A stretch of 64,000 nucleotides of DNA from Brugia malayi (Eukaryota > Nematoda > Chromadorea > Rhabditida > Onchocercidae). The stretch covers positions 8,802,501 through 8,866,500 of the forward strand of contig NW_025062476.1 of the NCBI RefSeq assembly GCF_000002995.4. Reading direction: 5' to 3'. The position numbers and the translations under genes were made by a program. The first letter of the stretch is position 1. Each line of letters starts with the position of its first letter. The notes under the pieces were generated by a model. That model searched no databases. It was not told the DNA's origin and saw only the letters and a program-made list of their open reading frames with translations. This document shows positions 11,901-25,169 of this stretch, piece after piece.

Positions 11901-14900
11901 ACAAAAAGCACAACGAAAGCACTTTTTGTGAATGAACATTCCTTCTACCTGCATCCGTTCAGCTAAGTAAACAACTTTCAAGCATAACTGACAAATTATT
12001 TGTTGACGGGCATTAACACTATCACACGACAACCGCATAACAGGCACTGAACAAGGCCTGGAGGATTTATTTGAAGATGACGATTTACTCTGGAAGTCAA
12101 AAAAAAAAATTCTTTTTTAACAAGCAAAAAACGAAATAAAGTTTAGGGAATACTTTAATAGCAAACGACCACTGTCAAAAATATTTGAGTTTTCGGTTAA
12201 ACGAAACCAAATAACCGAACTCTCATTATCTCTATTTCAGTTTGATCGTGACAAGAATTTGCCTATGTTGAACAATTACAGTACAATTTCAACTGCTTTG
12301 CAAAGTTTGTACTTGTTTCCATTATATGCAAGCATTAAAACAGGATTCTACCCGAAAAATAACACTGTGATTTTCTGGACGAGAAGCTGATGAACTGATT
12401 CTGCTTTCTTGCAAAATTGTCTTCTTTGGAGGCAGAGGTGGTGGAGATTTCTTAGCATTTACTGGTTTACCTCCATTATTTACAATCTAGAATTTTGACT
12501 TCATTCTATAACAATGGACATGAAATAATGGAATCTCTCATCAAAAATGCTCAAATTGTATCAATTTCAAATCCTTTAATAATGACCATTCACGCTGAAA
12601 TCTATATACAAGCTTTAAGAGATACCACGCCATTCTTATTCTTTGTTCTGGAGACAATATCAATGCCGACCAGATTTTGATTCTTCAACAACGTTTCCGC
12701 TTTTGACAGTTTCTCGTCAATGTCCTAAACATATAATTGTTGTCCTGTAAAGCACTTTAATATAATTTTCACTAAATTATATTAAATGTAAGCATAAGGA
12801 AGGATGAGAAAAGTAAAGGATGATATTATGAGATAACCTTATATTTTTCATCGGCATGTTTAAAGCCTTCATTGACAGTCCGCCGAGCTGCTGCTGCATT
12901 CGTACATATAATCTTAAATACATTCAGTAAAGCTTTTACCTTAACAGAGGGAAGTCAGTATCGACAGATAAGGAAAAAACTAAACCTTCTATATGATTGG
13001 TACATAATAAAAATGAATGAAAAGTTGACTGATTAAAATGTAAAAGCTGTCCATCGAAAGTGCAGGAAAAAAATGAAACCACAAATTTCCTGATGAAAAC
13101 AGAATTAAATGTAATAAAAATGAATGAAACTTTTAGATACCATTAGATTTGAAAATTAAATAAAAAATCAGAATTACTTTTATTAAAAATTTCACCCTCT
13201 TTCTAAGTATGATATGGCAAAAACTTAGAAAACATTGTTCACTTTTTCTTCCTTGGAGGTGAGAACCCGGTATTGTTCCTTATTGAAAAGCAAGCCCATA
13301 GCAGTCTGTTCCAGTTTCAATTTCATTTCGTCAATGTCGTGTTTATCCATTTTTCTCGTCAAAACATTTGCCAGTCGCTGTTTGTTACGATACATTTCTT
13401 CTGTCTTTTCCTTCTCCAATTCGCCACTCACGATCCTTTCAACCTGTAATTGAAATTAATAGTTGCGATAAAGTAAGAAATTAGAGAAGCACCTTTTGAA
13501 AATGAACTGAATTAAATGTAATAACCTATGACAAAGAAACACATATGAAACAAAGTGTTTTATTAGTGCATAATACTGTAGCTACTTACTACTTAGATAA
13601 CTAAAAAACAAATAAAATTTGTTACAGCATATAGTCGCTCAGGGTTCAATTTCTCAACAACTGGTCGTCCAGTAATGTATTTTACAGGCTGTGATCCAGC
13701 TGACTGTATGAGAGCATTTCGATCTAAACGTTTAAATGAATATCCGATTTTTTCATCACCATTTAGTTCTGTTACTGCATCGTGAACCTGACATAAAGTT
13801 ATGAAATCAGGCATCTTAAAATATTTAAAAATCTCAAAGCAAATCAAGATATTTTTTTTACTTATTTACAGTTCACCTGTAAAAATATCAGAGAAAATAA
13901 CACTATCAAAATACTCAATATTAGCTTCACAAATTGAGAAAATAACGACTTCTAAATAATAGCAAAAGTGACAAGTAGCGGTTTCGAAGTCATTTCATAA
14001 AAAATTTTTTATAGCCTAATTAAAACTGAAGAATTAAGACCTTAGCAGTAAATATTATGGTAATAATTATCTCCATATACTTTCCAGAGAAAACGACAAA
14101 CTCAAATCCAATCAGAAGTAAATATGAGAAAATGTAACCTCGCCTATATCAATATCCTGCTTTCGCTTTATAAAATTTTTCAGCGTTTCTTCCACCCTTT
14201 CGTTCAATGCTGCAGTCGATGCAAAGGCATTTAAAAGATCGGATGCTCGGCGACAGATTGGTTCCGTTTTCTTTGTACGAGAGGTATCTACCTGCACAAA
14301 TATTTCTTATGATTCTTAAATTTCTCAGCACAAACATTGTTTATGAGCAAAAAATATAAATATCAGGCAGTATAGTTACCTGCCGTGTCTTCCGCTTATG
14401 AGATATTGTACTAGTTCTAATGGCATTCATTAGCGTTTCTCGCATTCGCTGTGAATCACTTTTGAACGCTTCCACGATGCTGCTTATATATATAACTCGT
14501 GCATCAGTGCTCACATTAACCCATTCTGCATGATTTTTACAAGGTGGTTTAATGTCATATTCCTTTTTAACTGCAGAAAATATTTTCTGAAAAAGAAGTT
14601 TGAAACAAAATATAGTTAAATGGATAATGCACTTTAAAAAAATAAGTTTTTCTTTTTTTAATTTGGAAATTAAATACTTCACGAATTAATTTTGGAATTT
14701 AGGTGCGTTTTATCAAGATCGCAAATAATTCAAAAATTTACCTCAATAACTGCATTAGGATTATCGGCAGCACAAAGCGATAAATAATCCACCAGATCGG
14801 GACGAAATTTTCCTAATAAAGCAGCTAAAGCTCGTCCATCATTCCAGCTAAATCTTGTTTAAAAAATCATGCCTCATTTTCTCTTTATGTTCCTAATTGA

Positions 14901-17900
14901 TTGTTCGAGAAGAAAAAACACATAAATGAAATTCAAGTAAATTACCACTCCAAGAAGTTGAAAATACGCAAATGATATGCACTGAGAGCCTGGTAACAGA
15001 ACTTCCACAGCTTGTATCTGCAAATTCACATCTTGATATTCTAAATGTCAACAACCTCATAGCTATAATGCAAATGTGAATCAAATATATATGCTACCAA
15101 AAATTAATGAAACGAACAACAGAATACCTTTTAATATATGTTCCACTGACACGGTCAGCCGCTTTAGTAGTTCGTAGCGGTAAGGCCTTATCCGTTTCCA
15201 CATTTCGTGGATTATCCGTATCAATCAGATGACTTACTTCATGAGGTTGTACTGCCATTTCCAGACTAATGTAGCGTGTTCGTGGATCAATGGAATACTG
15301 TAAAAAATAAACTCAATCTACGTTAGCAATAAGAACTGAGCTTCAAGTACTAGCCTTTAATCGCAGTCTAATTATATTGTCAGATGGAAATATCTAGACA
15401 AGTAAAATTTCATTTAAGATATTAAAAGTTTTCCAACTTCTGCTTTATATGTGATTTGTCTATCTGCAGAAAATTTCATAAATAGACTTTAGATAAAGCA
15501 AAAAAATTGTGAAGTAATGAAAAAAAAATTCAGAATATACTTTATGAGTCTGTTTATGAAGATTATCCGGTTTCGCTTGCGCTAATAGCCGATAAACACT
15601 CTCACGTTCAGCTAGAAGTACCATCAGACCCTGTACATTTAAACCATAAGCTCTCAACATCCAAACCGCATCGAAAACACCCAGAAAGCCTCGCGCACAT
15701 CCTGAGCCTGTTGGCCAGAAAGGCTGCAAGTGAAAATTCCTTCAATTTTGGACTTTTTGAAATTGCTTCTTTTTTATAAGAATGGATAAAAATATAAACA
15801 AATTGCAGGCTTGTAATCAAAAATTTATAAACTTCATGCCAAACAATGAAAATATTTTGCAGTATTTAGTAAAAATTAAACTATCCAGTAACAAATCAAC
15901 AGTGACAAAAAATTACACCTTGCATTCTAGAAACAACTCACTGAAATTTCTCAATCTTCTATAAATAATACATTATTTCATTTATTCAGCGATATCAGAA
16001 TTCTCTATCAGCACATTCCAATGGCCACTATTTACGACTTACTTTCAAGCCAAAGATAATTCATGTGAATCTCGTTAATGAGACATATGAAACAGCACAT
16101 CCAGCGTGCAATCATGTCAACAGCAAACACAATGTGTGAAGAGAGAATTATAGTAATGCAAATGCAAATAATCATAAATTTAGTGAAGATTCTAGTCCTA
16201 TTATAATAAAATAATTAATAATAATGATAATAAAATAATAACAATAATAAAAATAATTATAATAATAACAAATAATAATAATAATTAATAGTTAATAACA
16301 ATAGTAATAATTAGCAATACTTAATAACAATAGTAATAATAACAGTAACAACAACAATAATAATAACAGTAATAATATAAATTGATTATAATAATGATGA
16401 CTTCATGCTTTTTATTATTTTAAGATGTAATAAGATTTTTTGCATATTAGTTTTTATGAAAGTCGTGTACTCTGCACATTATATTTAATATTATCATCGA
16501 ACTTTGGAGGGTATAGAAATAGTCTGAAAATTTTGTGATATTCTATTCTGGAAATTACTCGTATGTATATGGAGTTAACGCCAAACAATGTGACCAATAA
16601 TAAATAAATAATAATAAGCAATATGTGGTAAATGATAACATAAATCATAATAAATGGTAAAAATAATAAAACAAATCAATTATTATTTATTACCGTACAT
16701 CAGTTTATTTCTACATATTAAAAAAACCCACCTCATGTAAACTGTCTCCAACAATCGACATTAATAATCGTCGATCGCATCGTTCGATGAGCCGTACCGA
16801 ACACTGCGCCGAAAACAATGATGTAAAATCAAACATTGCAACATCTTCACTATCATTATGATTTCGTGCATATTTCAAATTAGGAAGGTTACCACCAGTA
16901 GCAAAATCAGCTGCCTCTGCTGCATAATCGCACAATTTTTCCTGAAAGAAAAGCTGAAGGAACTTGAATAGATTTCACCCAATAAAATTTCTTATGACAA
17001 CTACAAAAACAGATAATAATAAATATAATACCTGGTTTATATTATTAGGCGATAAAAGAAGCGATACATCCTCATTATCCTATAAAAGAATAATAATATT
17101 ACAAAAAGTGAATACTAGATTAAAAATTTTCAAAAAAAAATTCTCATTCTTATAAAACTTTGGTTCAAATAGCAACAAACCTCAACAATAACGCCTTTTT
17201 CCAACAAACTTTGTTTCTTAGCACACATTACGAAATAATGCGTTTCATCTTTATAGTAAACGATATTCTCCAAATCGACACCTGTTGCTTCTTTCATGTC
17301 TTTGAAAAATTGTTGATTGAAAATATAAGCAACACCACTGAAATGAAACAAAGAGAAGGTCAAAATGAAAATTGATAGAATTACATAAAACTGAATTCCT
17401 GTAATTGTGAGAGACCATTTCAGTAATAACAACATTCAATAGTTGAATTAAGATAAATGACTGGAAAAAGAAATAGCACAAAGATCGGAATTTCACAAAG
17501 CACACCTTCAGCTTCAGCATTTATACCTTTTTACATTCTTCTCAAAAGCAAAAAAAAAGTAAATCATTATATAGAGAACCTTATTTCTTGTACTTTTTCT
17601 TCAGCTAGCGTTCGTTGATTCACAAAATTTGCGGTTATTCCAATCGCCAATTTGCCACGCAATTCTCGTTTCGGAAAGCCTGAAGACTCTTCCATTAAGT
17701 CGTTAGCTGGGTTTGATAATAGCAGCGCATGAATAACAAATAAAATCTAGACCTGGTACTGTGTTACGCTTTCCATCTGCACCTATTAAAGCATCAAAGA
17801 CAAAATCCGACAAAATATGCCTTGGAGGATAAAATTCTGCTCGCCATCCTTCCACTATAATTCACTGTGAATAACATAAAACAAAATACGAATATATTTG

Positions 17901-19571
17901 ATGGACAAAAAATGCTTCTCTCATCTATTAATTAACTTCAAATAGTGCTGAATTACCTATTCCATTCTCGTTACACTTGGGAAATATTAGGCGCTGAAAT
18001 GTAATAGAATCATGTATTTGAACACCCAGAACTAATGCGATTTTCACCAAAAATATTTGCAGCTGGCGTATGCCTGCAAAAAATGGAATCCAAGTAAGAT
18101 CAAATAAACACTTCAGGAAGAATAACACAACAAAAAATATGACAGTCAGAATCCATGCAATATTCCTATATGGAAGCAGCTTACAACCAATACAAAATGA
18201 AAGTTAAATTTAAAAGAGTAAGCTAATAAAGTTTTGATCTAATAAGTAGTATAATAAAACAAGGCCATGAATTAACAATAAATTTTCAGTAACAACAAAC
18301 TAACTTATATGATCAATGCTACCGCGACAAAATTTTGGGTAAAATATTTTGATCCCCAAATTTTTGAGATCCTGTATAACAAATGGCCAAAGATGTAGGA
18401 CATTGTTTCTTGAAAAACAATCCCGTTGTTCCACCAAAACAACGTAAGCTCCCAATAATGCACACTCAATAGCTGATCGCAAACCACATGGTCCTTAAAT
18501 TAACTTTTATTTCTATATTACGTATAAACTATCTTAAACAAATCTTACCATACCCTGATTCATAAAGTTTATGCAATATTTTCGATTTTCGTGATAAGCT
18601 TACGATTGACAAACCTAATTTAAAAAATACAAAAATAGTAAAATTTCATAGATCTGGTGGTGAAATTCAGAACAGCGAAAAACCCAACCAGCTCCAATGA
18701 CAAGTACACTCAAACATTCGCACGCTTTCTGGTGACAGTATTCTTTCTGTTCGGCTCGTTTTTCTAATAGTGACCACAACTTCTGTGCACGCCAATCGTT
18801 CAGTACTGTTTTTAACCTGTAGATAGGAAGATGTAATTCAAAATACTGAAATCGAAATCAGTATTCATGCACTATTCTTGTTCGCTTCAAGAGATTTTTT
18901 GAGTTTCTCAATTTAATCTTACTTAACATTAATTACTTAGGACTGAACATTTTACAGATTGCAAAAGCAATCTGTTTGGAACTATCACTTTCTTAGGCGG
19001 AGATTTACAGGTCTTACATTTCATTCATTTCCATTTCTTAATTATTCATGCTCATTCAAATTATATGTGCATACCTAAGAATGAATAATTTACTTATTTA
19101 TTGAAACCAAAGTTTTGCCACCTTCGTTTTTTGTGTCCTTTTGGTTGATCCGTTTTTTCGCTCTCTGACTTCATTTATTAAAAGACTATGAACTAATGAT
19201 TCATTCTCATAGTTTAATCAAATTACATGTGACTAGAACCTAAATCTAATTATAACTAAGAAATCCAGTGTTATTCAAAGAGATGGTTGTTTCCAATTTT
19301 TGATTGTGTCACAGAAACGTTCGCAGTATGATGCATAAGCCAACTTCAACTAATCAGCTGCTGTATACCTGTCCATGTTAGTCAAACCCCACAAAGTTAT
19401 GTAATGTATGTAATTGTAAAGTAATCACTGACAATTGTTATACCTTCTAAAAACATTGAAATTGTCGTACGGATCGATATCCAGCAGTGCACATAATTGA
19501 GCGAACAGCTGCTGAATTTTAGTAAAGCTTGTAGCTGCGGCAAAAGCATCGAACAATCTGTTAGCATCCAT
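5903..19571 (-). CDS. mical: MICAL: FAD monooxygenase-CH-LIM-bMERB protein
   Basis: MICAL proteins use FAD and NADPH to oxidise methionines of F-actin, causing filament disassembly downstream of plexin and Rab signals. There are 37 coding exons, 4872 nt, about 1623 residues. Exons: 19571-19444, 18816-18689, 18493-18305, 18073-17957, 17854-17753, 17679-17580, 17337-17181, 17079-17032, 16941-16732, 15723-15541, 15297-15128, 15017-14946, 14847-14742, 14586-14380, 14291-14139, 13787-13626, 13443-13243, 12939-12838, 12724-12626, 12486-12352, 12089-11839, 11497-11421, 11272-11205, 11033-10863, 10667-10580, 10390-10245, 9903-9676, 9324-9240, 9068-8962, 8635-8518, 8335-8259, 7752-7587, 7268-7216, 6898-6754, 6586-6396, 6133-6048, 5948-5903. 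Residues 1-510: monooxygenase, with VIGAGPCGLR near 81-90, [16 protein letters not shown] and GADGKRN. Residues about 511-620: CH domain ([11 protein letters not shown]). PPPLPPK near 893 could bind SH3 domains. LIM about 956-1013 (CQLC, H-K-K-C, CAFC, C-M-Q-H). An acidic stretch lies near 1150. Residues about 1469-1609: bMERB Rab-binding coiled coil. The acceptor of exon 7752-7587 is the weakest junction. Confidence 0.9.
8008..8055. repeat. Short direct repeat, 18 bp twice, period 30
   Basis: ATGTAAATTTGAATCCTG occurs at 8008-8025 and again at 8038-8055, in the intron between MICAL exons 31 and 32. It looks like a local duplication. Confidence 0.8.
16201..16692. repeat. AAT-rich simple-sequence region in MICAL intron
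   Basis: Bases 16201-16398 are a degenerate run of AAT/AAC trinucleotides, and a second patch lies at about 16590-16692. Both are within the roughly 1-kb intron between MICAL exons 9 and 10. This is low-complexity sequence with no coding potential. Confidence 0.85.
18549..18614 (-). other. Possible 66-nt cassette exon inside the MICAL FAD motif
   Basis: Between MICAL exons 2 and 3 a 66-nt open segment is flanked by a good acceptor (TTTTTTAAATTAG) and a strong donor (GTAAGA). It starts and ends in phase 1 and has no stop, so it could be included or skipped without shifting frame. Skipping gives the family motif GAGPCG. Inclusion would insert 22 residues between the GAG and the PCGLR of the Rossmann fold. 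It is left out of the main model because the skipped form matches the family. The splice sites are seen; use is not proven. Confidence 0.45.
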
Positions 19572-19580
19572 ACATACTGT
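19569..19580 (-). promoter_or_regulatory. Splice acceptor and overlapping upstream ATG at the MICAL start
   Basis: The minus strand reads TTTACAG then TATGTATGGATGC. The acceptor AG (19578-19577) lies 6 nt before the chosen ATG (19571), consistent with spliced-leader addition. Another ATG at 19575, out of frame, opens a 4-codon frame whose stop lies just beyond the MICAL start. Alternatively the acceptor belongs to a cis-intron and an upstream coding exon is unseen. Confidence 0.45.
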
Positions 19581-22500
19581 AAACACACGAGAGACATGCG
19601 CGGAATACTATTTGTTGTTAATGATCCGACGCTAATCGTTGTTTCATTTAAAAGCGAGGATAAAAGCGCCCAACTTCTGCGCCAATATAATTAACATATA
19701 TTCAGTACACACACATATATCAACTAGCTCTTTATTATATTTACTATTAATTGTGGAAAGAATTCATTAAATGTTTCCGAATTCAATAAATATCATTTCT
19801 CCCTGGTTCCATGAAATTGCTACTCTTACTGGCAATAGGCTGTTAAAAATTAAAGACCATACTCTAATGAATCATCTCTTAATTGAATTTTTGTAATATG
19901 AAGTGGGGTGATGAAAGACGAGTAACAAATTGTTCTGTGAATTCAATCTTTCTCTCCCTCTCTTTCTACTCTTGCAGATTCGCTATATAAATCTTAAGTT
20001 TTAATTTGGAACAATCCCAGCTATATAAAGTTTTATTTCTTAGTCATGTATTGCAGATATTCAAGGTACCAGAGTAGATAGTGGAATATTAAAACACGGG
20101 CAAAATTAAAAATTCTTGCGCTGTTAAAATTTAAAAATGTCTGCAATGATAGAATTAGTTAGTGAAATTCCATACAACTCCAACTTTACCAGTGGTTTTT
20201 TATCAAAAGTTTTCTTTCTCAATTGCCACTGATAATGATATTAAAGTAGTGGCAAAACTGACGACAATGACAATTAAAACCAATAAAATAGTGATGTGAA
20301 TGTTCCCTTAACACATCTCCATCATTGTGTTTCATAGAACACATTTGATGACTTTAAACCAACTTCCATTTGCCCATTCGAAATATGTATTTAAAAAATG
20401 TGGAAAGACATCTAAAGAGGATGAAGGAAGGCGCAAAAGGGACGTTATTAGTGCTCAGTTCTCCAGTCTATAAAAGGTTACGGATGTTGTATTGCTGCAC
20501 CTGTGTGCACTCGTACGTCTATGTTCATAAGTAGAACGACAAATTAGGCCAAACAGCACCTTATCATAACTTTCACTTGGGAACAGCGGCGCAAAGTTTG
20601 TTCTCAGCATTTGTCCTCTCTTTCTCATTTCTCGGTAACAGTAATAAAATAACTGATTACAATGAATATTATCTTTAAATTAGGAAACAAATTTGTTATT
20701 TACATTGCTAGTTCGCAGTTATTTAAAGTTACAATATTTCAAAATCTTATTATTTCATCAAGTCCGACTTCTAATCAAATTCCACACAATGAATGTTGAA
20801 ATTTTGTAGTTTAAATTCGTTTCACACCTCTAAGTTTTTCAAATGATTTCTTCCATATTTATCCGTATCTACCATCCTTCCACATTTACTCATCGACAGA
20901 AAATAGCACTAATACTTTATTTTTCAGCTATCTGGAATCGAAAAATATTAATTGCAGTTAACTAATATCAGAAGTTAGTTGATCGAGTTTTAACGAATGC
21001 ATATTATAGTCAATTCGATTCAAAAGAGGTTAAAAATTGATGGAATGTTAAATTTAGTAAAAATACGAAGATAAAATTTACGTAAAAACTAATAAGTAAT
21101 ATCCACTACTTAAAGCAATGAAAAATTTAAATCCCACCAAAATAAAAGAAACATTCAACTGAAAGTGATTTAAATTACTCCAAAAAATGAATTCGAGTTC
21201 TCTTTGCATCAGTCATTTTACTGTACAATTTCGTAAAAAACAGAACTGCTACTGCTATCATTTCCGGGGATCATATCAGAATCTGAACCATTATTACAGT
21301 ACCACTTTTCCGAGGTAATTTTTTATTTCATTTTAAACAGTTCGAACGCAGCAAACAAGAAACATTGGAAAAGATTTTTTTGAGTTTTCGTGTAATTCCA
21401 TGGAAGAGACACAAATTTCCGAAGGAAAAGTGAAGAAGAGTTCACTAATCAACAGGAACAAACTTCCAAAGATCTTTCCCAGTAAAATCTTCAAATAAAA
21501 GGCAACAATAGCAACAGAAATAATTTGAAAAAGAATTATGATAGGATATACGTACGTAAGATGACGTATGATACAGAAAATGCACAAGCTGCAGTCATGA
21601 AAAAGAGTTCTCATGCTTTCATTATTAAACATTGCGCACTTTAATTGATTAACTAACCAATAAACACAGCAAATCATTTCATCCGTAAATGCCAGAATTT
21701 TACATTTTAGAGTTCAATTCTTAAGTAAAACTCAGGATTGAAAAATTTTCCGTAAGAAGTGCTACAGTATTAGTTTGATTGCAGTAAACTTAAGAAAAAG
21801 TTGATATCAATTAAAACTTATACCTACGAACATCATTACTACCAGCAATAATTAAACAAAAGCGACAAAGCTTATTTCAGTATACATCATTAGAGTTATT
21901 CTTATTAAACAAGTACGAAGAGGATCATCCAAGGAAATTTTTCCGATCACTTTAAGTGAAATTTTCTTAGCTTCAGCAAATACAGAAAATTTTTTTGTTT
22001 AGACAGAAATTTTGAGCCGCAATCTGCAAAAAAGTGACCAGCAGAAGTAATTCAAAACTTGAAAAGATAGGTGCAGAAAAAAAGAACTGAAAGTTCTGGA
22101 GAGGAGCAAATACTAACAACTAATACAGTATGTATTCATCGAAATTTCAGAATTCTTCGGAATATTTCCTATCATTGATGATGAGGTTATACATACTTAC
22201 AAAAGTGTAAAACAGCTGAAGTTGAGCAATTGTCACTGCAAAGCATTATTTTAAATCGAAAAATCAGTTTGGTAAATCGTGTAAATTCTATCTTATAAAC
22301 TGTTCTGCTTCAATAGCGGATAGCTTTATTACAAAAATGAATTGATTTTTATCGAAGCTAAATTGCTACGTAAAAAAATAAAATGAGCATCGATACTTTT
22401 ATCATATTATAAAGAAACACACATCGGTGATTGAATTTAATAATGGGAAGAGTAACGAGGATGATTTAATTCGTTAAATTTAAACAAAAGATTTGGACTC

Positions 22501-24103
22501 ACAATGTTCTTGCACAGTGTGCACAAAAGATAATCACTAATTGCGATATCTGTTGGTTTCGAAGAATATGGGAGAAATAATTATGTTTGTGAGATGAATG
22601 GAATGGTACTGATGATTAATTCACACAACAACAAGCAAAACTTGCAGTTAGCCCTCGTCTTCATCAACTCGAAAGATGAACAGATTGTGAGCTGCGTTAA
22701 AGAACTTTACGTAAAGCTCAACAGCTTACTGTTAAGCTCTCGTTTCAACAGTTTAGTAGCGTGAAAGGATACGAGTTATACAACTTTGGCAGCAAAAGGG
22801 GACCAGAGAGCAGACGACAGAGATGACGATGCTATCCTCAGCGTTATGCATAAATAACACGCATGATGGGACAATAAGTGATCGCTGCAATCAGTGCGAT
22901 CACCACGACGAGTACAAAGCCAACTGTCTCAGCTGCGGGACGCACGAAGACACTGCAAACAACCGCGTACTGCCTCGTGTTGTGTGCGTGTGTGTATGTA
23001 TGCTGAGAAATAGACAGACTAGTGCATAACAGAACGTGTCCCACTATTACATAAAAGAAATAAAGGGATTAAATTTTGTTCGATGGGTGCTGTGCTGCAA
23101 AGAATGCAGGAGACTCTTGACGAGTCTCGTTCTGTTCTGTTACACAGATTGTCTGATTTTATGCTGGCATTAAGTGATCATCGAGAAATATGACTCATAT
23201 CTTTGGAATAATCTTTCAGTACAAGCATTCTCATTTGACTCATATAAACTTTCTTGGCTCTAGTTCGCTTTGTCACTGACGTAGAATTTCTAACCACCTT
23301 TCTCGAATATTTCATTTGCATAGGGAAGTTGTTCTTATTTTTGATAAAAAAATTTATTATTTGCAAACCACATATAACAGGTAATGGAAATGGCACTTAG
23401 ATCGAATTGGAAAAAATATGTTGTCGTATATTGGTCTTCACGCGAAAAACCTTATACGAGAAAACCTTATACGAGCCATAAATTTAAAATTTTAATGTAC
23501 AGTGCAGGTGAAGGATTGGAAATTTTCATCAGAATTTTGTTAAATGATATCTGTAATCCTGGTTAGAAATCTCTCCTTAAAGGTTTCAATTTCCAAGCTC
23601 TTGACCACAAACTTTCTTTCTTAATTTTCTTTTCGTAAGAAATTCACAAAAATAGTTAACAGTTGAACACAATTTAAAATCTAAGAAATGAAACAATAAT
23701 CATCACAAATGCAATTACGATTACTTCACAACGGCAGTGACATAAAACTAAGTACACTACGCACGAATGGTCCAATTACAGTTATGTGATGATCACCACC
23801 TCTATTAAAAATTCAAACTGATACAAATTAAAGCTGTTTGGCTATAACCTCAAAAAAGATGTGATTGGTCGCAATGTCGAAATGATTTTAAATTATTAGT
23901 TTCATATTAAACTTATAATCTTCAGATTAAGAAAGACCGTAAAAGTTTTGCAAGTTAGCAAAAACCAGTGGCAACACTTGGTCTTTGTTATTATATGTTT
24001 ACAGTCATTCTGAAGTTATTGTATTATACTGTTTTCTAAAACAGCATAATCAAGAATACTGATATTCGAAAATTTCACATTTATGTTTGCAAGAGAAATG
24101 GTT
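19572..24103. other. 4.5-kb intergenic region, no supported gene
   Basis: This lies upstream of MICAL and downstream of the small gene at 24104. A less A+T-rich stretch at about 22640-23120 may be promoter or an untranslated first exon of MICAL. An uninterrupted 114-codon frame (minus, 21677-21333) starts with ATG and is hydrophobic, but has no recognisable family. No tRNA or rRNA was recognised. Confidence 0.5.
23446..23475. repeat. Tandem 15-bp duplication
   Basis: AAAACCTTATACGAG is repeated exactly twice, at 23446-23460 and 23461-23475. Confidence 0.8.
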
Positions 24104-25077
24104 TTACAATTCTTTAAAAACAGCATCCAAGTGCGAAAGCACTTCATTTTTCTCATATTTATAACCTAATGCTTTTAACTGCTCACCCAGCATCACCACA
24201 CACCTTCCAAACAAATCCGTACTTTCCCGCATACTGTTGTTGTTAATTAATGTACTCGAAATTCTCTTTGTTGAACTTCGAAGAAGCATTAAAAACTGGA
24301 TCATCGCTCCATAACTGAAAACGGTCCTTAAGAAAACAGAGGTCGTATTTACAAACCGTAATTGCTATATCCATCTTAGTAAAGATTGAATTAAAAAATC
24401 TTTTTTTTAAAAAGTCTATTGACTTTCAACCAGTGTAGGAATAAAACGAAAGAAAAAAAAAATACCAGTGGATTTCATCCTCTTTCATGATATTTGCAAA
24501 TGGGATACGACTTTCAATTTGATTCTTGAGATAAACAAGCATGGAACTGTAAAACACAAATAATGAATGCTCTAGTTGGTTGCCAGCCTATTCATATATG
24601 GCATTACCTTAAATATGAAAAAAAAATTTATTAACTGAATAAAATTGGAGGGAGTCCTTCATCCATTTAGATAAGTTGAAGTAAAATTATCACAACTGTA
24701 TATAATACGATCAGAGAACACTGATCTCACCTAGCCCAACTAAAATTTACTTATTTAAAAGCTTGGGAAATAAAGGCAAACTACATCATTATAAAAGTAA
24801 AGTAAAGAAAATGAATTACCATCGCAATAATCGGTACTTCAGCAATATTTTGTGAACCCAGAAATCAATAACCTCGTTAACTTCCAGGCATGGATCAAAT
24901 GGGCTTTGAATAATCCCTATCTAAACGTACTATTTTTTAATGCATTTAAAAACGAAACTGCTCTAAAAATCTAGATTTCTTTCGAAAATTTCTAACTTCT
25001 AGAAATCAGAAAAGTAAATCTAATGCAACAGATAATTTTCAGTACTTGAAAAATAAAACCTCGAAAATCAACAACAT
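24104..25077 (-). CDS. Small unrecognised protein directly behind capg-2
   Basis: I do not recognise this protein. Four exons join in phase: 25077-25060, 24920-24820, 24546-24466 and 24314-24104, giving 411 nt and 136 residues. It is soluble and predicted mostly helical, with segments such as VIDFWVHKILLKYR and DLFGRCVVMLGEQLKALGY and a C-terminus of HLDAVFKEL. The last three exons have good splice sites; the first 18-nt coding exon is weak. It begins 93 bp after the capg-2 stop on the same strand, with an AATAAA and then a TTCTTTCATGCAG acceptor between them, the layout of a nematode operon. An alternative is that exon 24920-24820, which starts in phase 0, is spliced from the penultimate capg-2 exon and forms an alternative capg-2 C-terminus. 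Confidence 0.5.
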
Positions 25078-25158
25078 GAAAGAAAGAATAAATCTCAGAA
25101 AAAAACTAATCAGGAATGCAGGTCTGCATGAAAGAAGGAGTTAAATCATACTACAAAA

Positions 25159-25164
25159 TTTATT
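25159..25164 (-). promoter_or_regulatory. Polyadenylation signal AATAAA of capg-2
   Basis: AATAAA lies 5 nt after the capg-2 stop codon on the minus strand. About 30 nt further down is a pyrimidine-rich acceptor (TTCTTTCATGCAG) that could receive a spliced leader for the downstream gene. Confidence 0.55.
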
Positions 25165-25169
25165 TTCAG

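Noticed and set aside
22823..23044. Overlapping frames on both strands, one with CVCVCM
   Set aside because: Created by a GTGTGT/TGTGCG simple stretch in a less A+T-rich, promoter-like region; no conserved sequence.
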